DNA of 6,766 nt, from NCBI GenBank assembly GCA_003647525.1, contig QMMZ01000107.1, forward strand, positions 1 to 6,766, written 5' to 3'. Below the pieces are notes generated by a model. The model made no database searches, was not told the DNA's origin, and was given only the letters and a program-made list of their open reading frames with translations. Source of the DNA: Deltaproteobacteria bacterium. GTDB lineage: Bacteria; Desulfobacterota; Desulfobacteria; Desulfobacterales; ETH-SRB1. Shown piece by piece: positions 6,060 to 6,766 of this stretch (its first letter is position 1; every line of letters starts with the position of its first letter). The position numbers and the translations under genes were made by a program.

Positions 6060-6275
6060 ATGAATCGTGTTATTAAACTAATCATTGCGGCTAGTTGTAT
6101 TTTTTTATTAATTGCGTTTCCTGTAGCGTGTGGTGGTGATGACGCAGCAGAACATAAGGCTCCCGAAAAAAAGGTGGAGGCTATGCATGAGGTTGAGACC
6201 GAGACTAAGACCGAAGTTAAGGCCGAAGCTAAACCCGAGGTTAAGCCAGAAGTTGAGCCGGAAGTTGAGCACTAA
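6060..6275 (+). CDS. Small putative lipoprotein with Lys/Glu/Pro-rich tail, 71 aa
   Basis: I do not recognise the family. ATG 6060 has an excellent AAAAAGGAGGG site five bases upstream, so the gene is very likely real. Residues 1-23 form a signal peptide (MNRVIK, then a hydrophobic core) ending in PVAC at Cys 24 followed by GGDD. This resembles a lipobox, although Pro at -3 is not ideal. The mature part (24-71) is low-complexity and highly charged: after EHKAPEKK comes a run of E-V/T/A-x-K/P units rich in E, K, V and P, with no Trp or Tyr. The DNA repeats too: GAAGTTGAGCCG (6249-6260) recurs as GAAGTTGAGCAC (6261-6272), so repeat number may vary between strains. Such proteins are usually envelope-anchored extended spacers or surface proteins; that role is inference. 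It has its own promoter and terminator and so is probably a single-gene unit. Confidence 0.75.
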   Translation: MNRVIKLIIAASCIFLLIAFPVACGGDDAAEHKAPEKKVEAMHEVETETKTEVKAEAKPEVKPEVEPEVEH

Positions 6276-6344
6276 GTAAACCGGTGGCAAAGAAAAAAGT
6301 GAAACCAAGTCCTTGACGCTCAAGAGATTAGTGCAGATCAAGTA

Positions 6345-6389
6345 AAAAAATCGCTCAATTTGGGTTAAACCTAAGTTGAGCGATTTTTT
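6345..6389. terminator. Strong symmetrical intrinsic terminator
   Basis: AAAAAATCGCTCAA (6345-6358) pairs perfectly with TTGAGCGATTTTTT (6376-6389). The inner bases 6359-6365 and 6369-6375 continue the helix with two G-T wobbles, leaving only a three-base loop. With six T on the right and A6/T6 symmetry it can work in both directions: it closes the small lipoprotein gene about 70 bases upstream and could also stop minus-strand transcripts from the right edge. Confidence 0.9.
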
Positions 6390-6450
6390 GCGAAGAAATG
6401 TGCCGCAATCTTGATGCAGCAAGGTTTGCAAAAACCGAATGTATCAAATG

Positions 6451-6484
6451 TTGTAACCGTTCACGGTTATCAGTTTACGGTTCA
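6451..6484 (+). repeat. Left arm of the second heptamer-repeat pair
   Basis: A run of 7-mers of the form CGGTTCA: CCGTTCA, CGGTTAT, CAGTTTA, CGGTTCA, then CGGTTTT (6457-6491). It contains the near-palindrome TAACCGT-TC-ACGGTTA (6454-6469). It matches the reverse complement of 6641-6674 at 28 of 34 positions, in the same 7-bp register. Confidence 0.8.
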
Positions 6485-6510
6485 CGGTTTTTTTATTGAA
6501 TTATGCAAGC

Positions 6511-6766
6511 CTAAAGCATTTTAATCAGAAATACCAACCTTTGGATTAGTTTTTTGAATTTTCTTGGAAAATATTTTTCACATGCAATATAAACTTGAGT
6601 TCCCAGTTTAGCATCAAGGCCTTTCGCCTGTATGCTGCAATCAACCGTTAACTGTGAACCGCGAACGGTTGCAAATTTAAGTATCTGCTCGATAAAAAAA
6701 TTATTTGAAAAACAGGAATCATTTTCCCGGCGACATACATAGCTTTGATCAAATATGTCCCGCTTG
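6511..6766 (-). CDS. Possible C-terminal part of an unidentified minus-strand gene
   Basis: On the minus strand, 84 codons are open from the right window edge to TAG at 6511-6513; the start lies outside the window. The peptide begins KRDIFDQSYVCRRENDSC and ends QRLVFLIKML. The middle part (ILKFATVRGSQLTV, then AKGLDAK and ACEKYF) faintly recalls the C-terminal half of HPr-like phosphocarrier proteins, with a Gly-Ser turn, a following strand and a G-x-D-A step; I would not name it on that basis. A run of this length without stops is unusual but possible by chance in one of six frames. One arm of a heptamer repeat lies within it, so it may be a repeat-invaded or decayed gene. The A/T-symmetric terminator at 6345-6389 could end its transcript. 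Confidence 0.4.
   Translation of the reverse strand, partial: KRDIFDQSYVCRRENDSCFSNNFFIEQILKFATVRGSQLTVDCSIQAKGLDAKLGTQVYIACEKYFPRKFKKLIQRLVFLIKML
6641..6674 (-). repeat. Right, inverted arm of the second heptamer-repeat pair
   Basis: On the minus strand this reads as the 7-mers CCGTTCG, CGGTTCA, CAGTTAA and CGGTTGA, and it matches 6451-6484 at 28 of 34 positions. It lies inside the open minus-strand frame at the window's end, where it encodes TVRGSQLTVD. No target-site duplication was found around the pair. Confidence 0.75.

Noticed and set aside
6276..6320. Possible frameshifted continuation of the small lipoprotein (a frame reading KPVAKKKVKPSP after the stop)
   Set aside because: The composition is similar to the tail, but that frame has a stop codon only a few bases upstream (6266-6268) and A-rich DNA gives Lys-rich frames by chance; there is not enough to claim a frameshift.
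6108..6431. Minus-strand 107-codon frame opposite the small lipoprotein
   Set aside because: It is the antisense shadow of the repetitive E/K/V coding tail (reading as Leu/Gly/Phe/Asn repeats), with no ribosome binding site, and it crosses the terminator hairpin.
6398..6511. Short plus-strand frames beginning at ATG 6398 and ATG 6414 (about 36-37 codons)
   Set aside because: They run through the heptamer repeat array, lack a ribosome binding site, and encode repeat-derived residues such as TVHGYQFTVHGFF.
6611..6635. Small interrupted hairpin GCAT-CA-AGGC / GCCT-GT-ATGC
   Set aside because: It is short, has an internal loop and no T-run, and lies inside the putative minus-strand coding frame; not supported as a terminator or recombination site.

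Overview
The window is a piece of an AT-rich bacterial chromosome (roughly 40% GC by eye). A Desulfobacterota (deltaproteobacterial, sulfate-reducer-like) host is suggested by a small protein that I recognise as the DVU0772 family, by a PAS / sigma-54-activator regulator of a kind abundant in that group, and by long repeat-bearing intergenic regions. This placement is inference; no rRNA or other phylogenetic marker is present.

Layout. Bases 3-959 (+) hold a zinc-dependent alcohol dehydrogenase that has lost only its first few codons to the window edge. It is followed at 1034-2368 (+) by a sigma-54-dependent activator with PAS, AAA+ and Fis-type HTH domains. A hairpin at the stop codon of the activator separates it from a convergent gene at 2403-2759 (-), a 118-residue DVU0772-family protein. 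About 40 bp upstream of that gene lies a compact 224-bp non-autonomous mobile element (2801-3024). It has near-perfect two-block terminal inverted repeats, an exact 8-bp target-site duplication (ATAAAATT) and an interior made of 7-bp repeats that fold into a long hairpin.

The right half starts with an AT-rich control region (3033-3323) that carries three TGAGAYAC-like half-sites. It leads into a tightly packed three-gene operon at 3324-5846 (+). The operon encodes a periplasmic metal-binding protein with an HHHD ligand set and a His-rich loop, an ABC ATPase that starts at a TTG codon overlapping the preceding stop, and an ABC-3 family permease. Together they form a high-affinity zinc (possibly zinc/manganese) importer. 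After a good TTGACA promoter and a long AU-rich leader comes a 71-residue putative lipoprotein with a Lys/Glu/Pro-rich tail (6060-6275), closed by a very strong symmetrical terminator (6345-6389). The last 260 bases hold the C-terminal end of an open frame on the minus strand (6511 to the edge) and a second family of 7-bp repeats in inverted arms (6451-6484 and 6641-6674), one arm lying inside that frame.

How the parts work together. The importer is a self-contained metal-uptake unit. The dehydrogenase and activator are adjacent and co-directional, but I found no sigma-54 promoter in the window to tie them together. I see no clearly new multi-gene system. The least ordinary elements are the 224-bp element in front of the DVU0772-family gene, the two 7-bp-periodic repeat families, and the altered GAFTGA loop (GAFSDA) of the activator.
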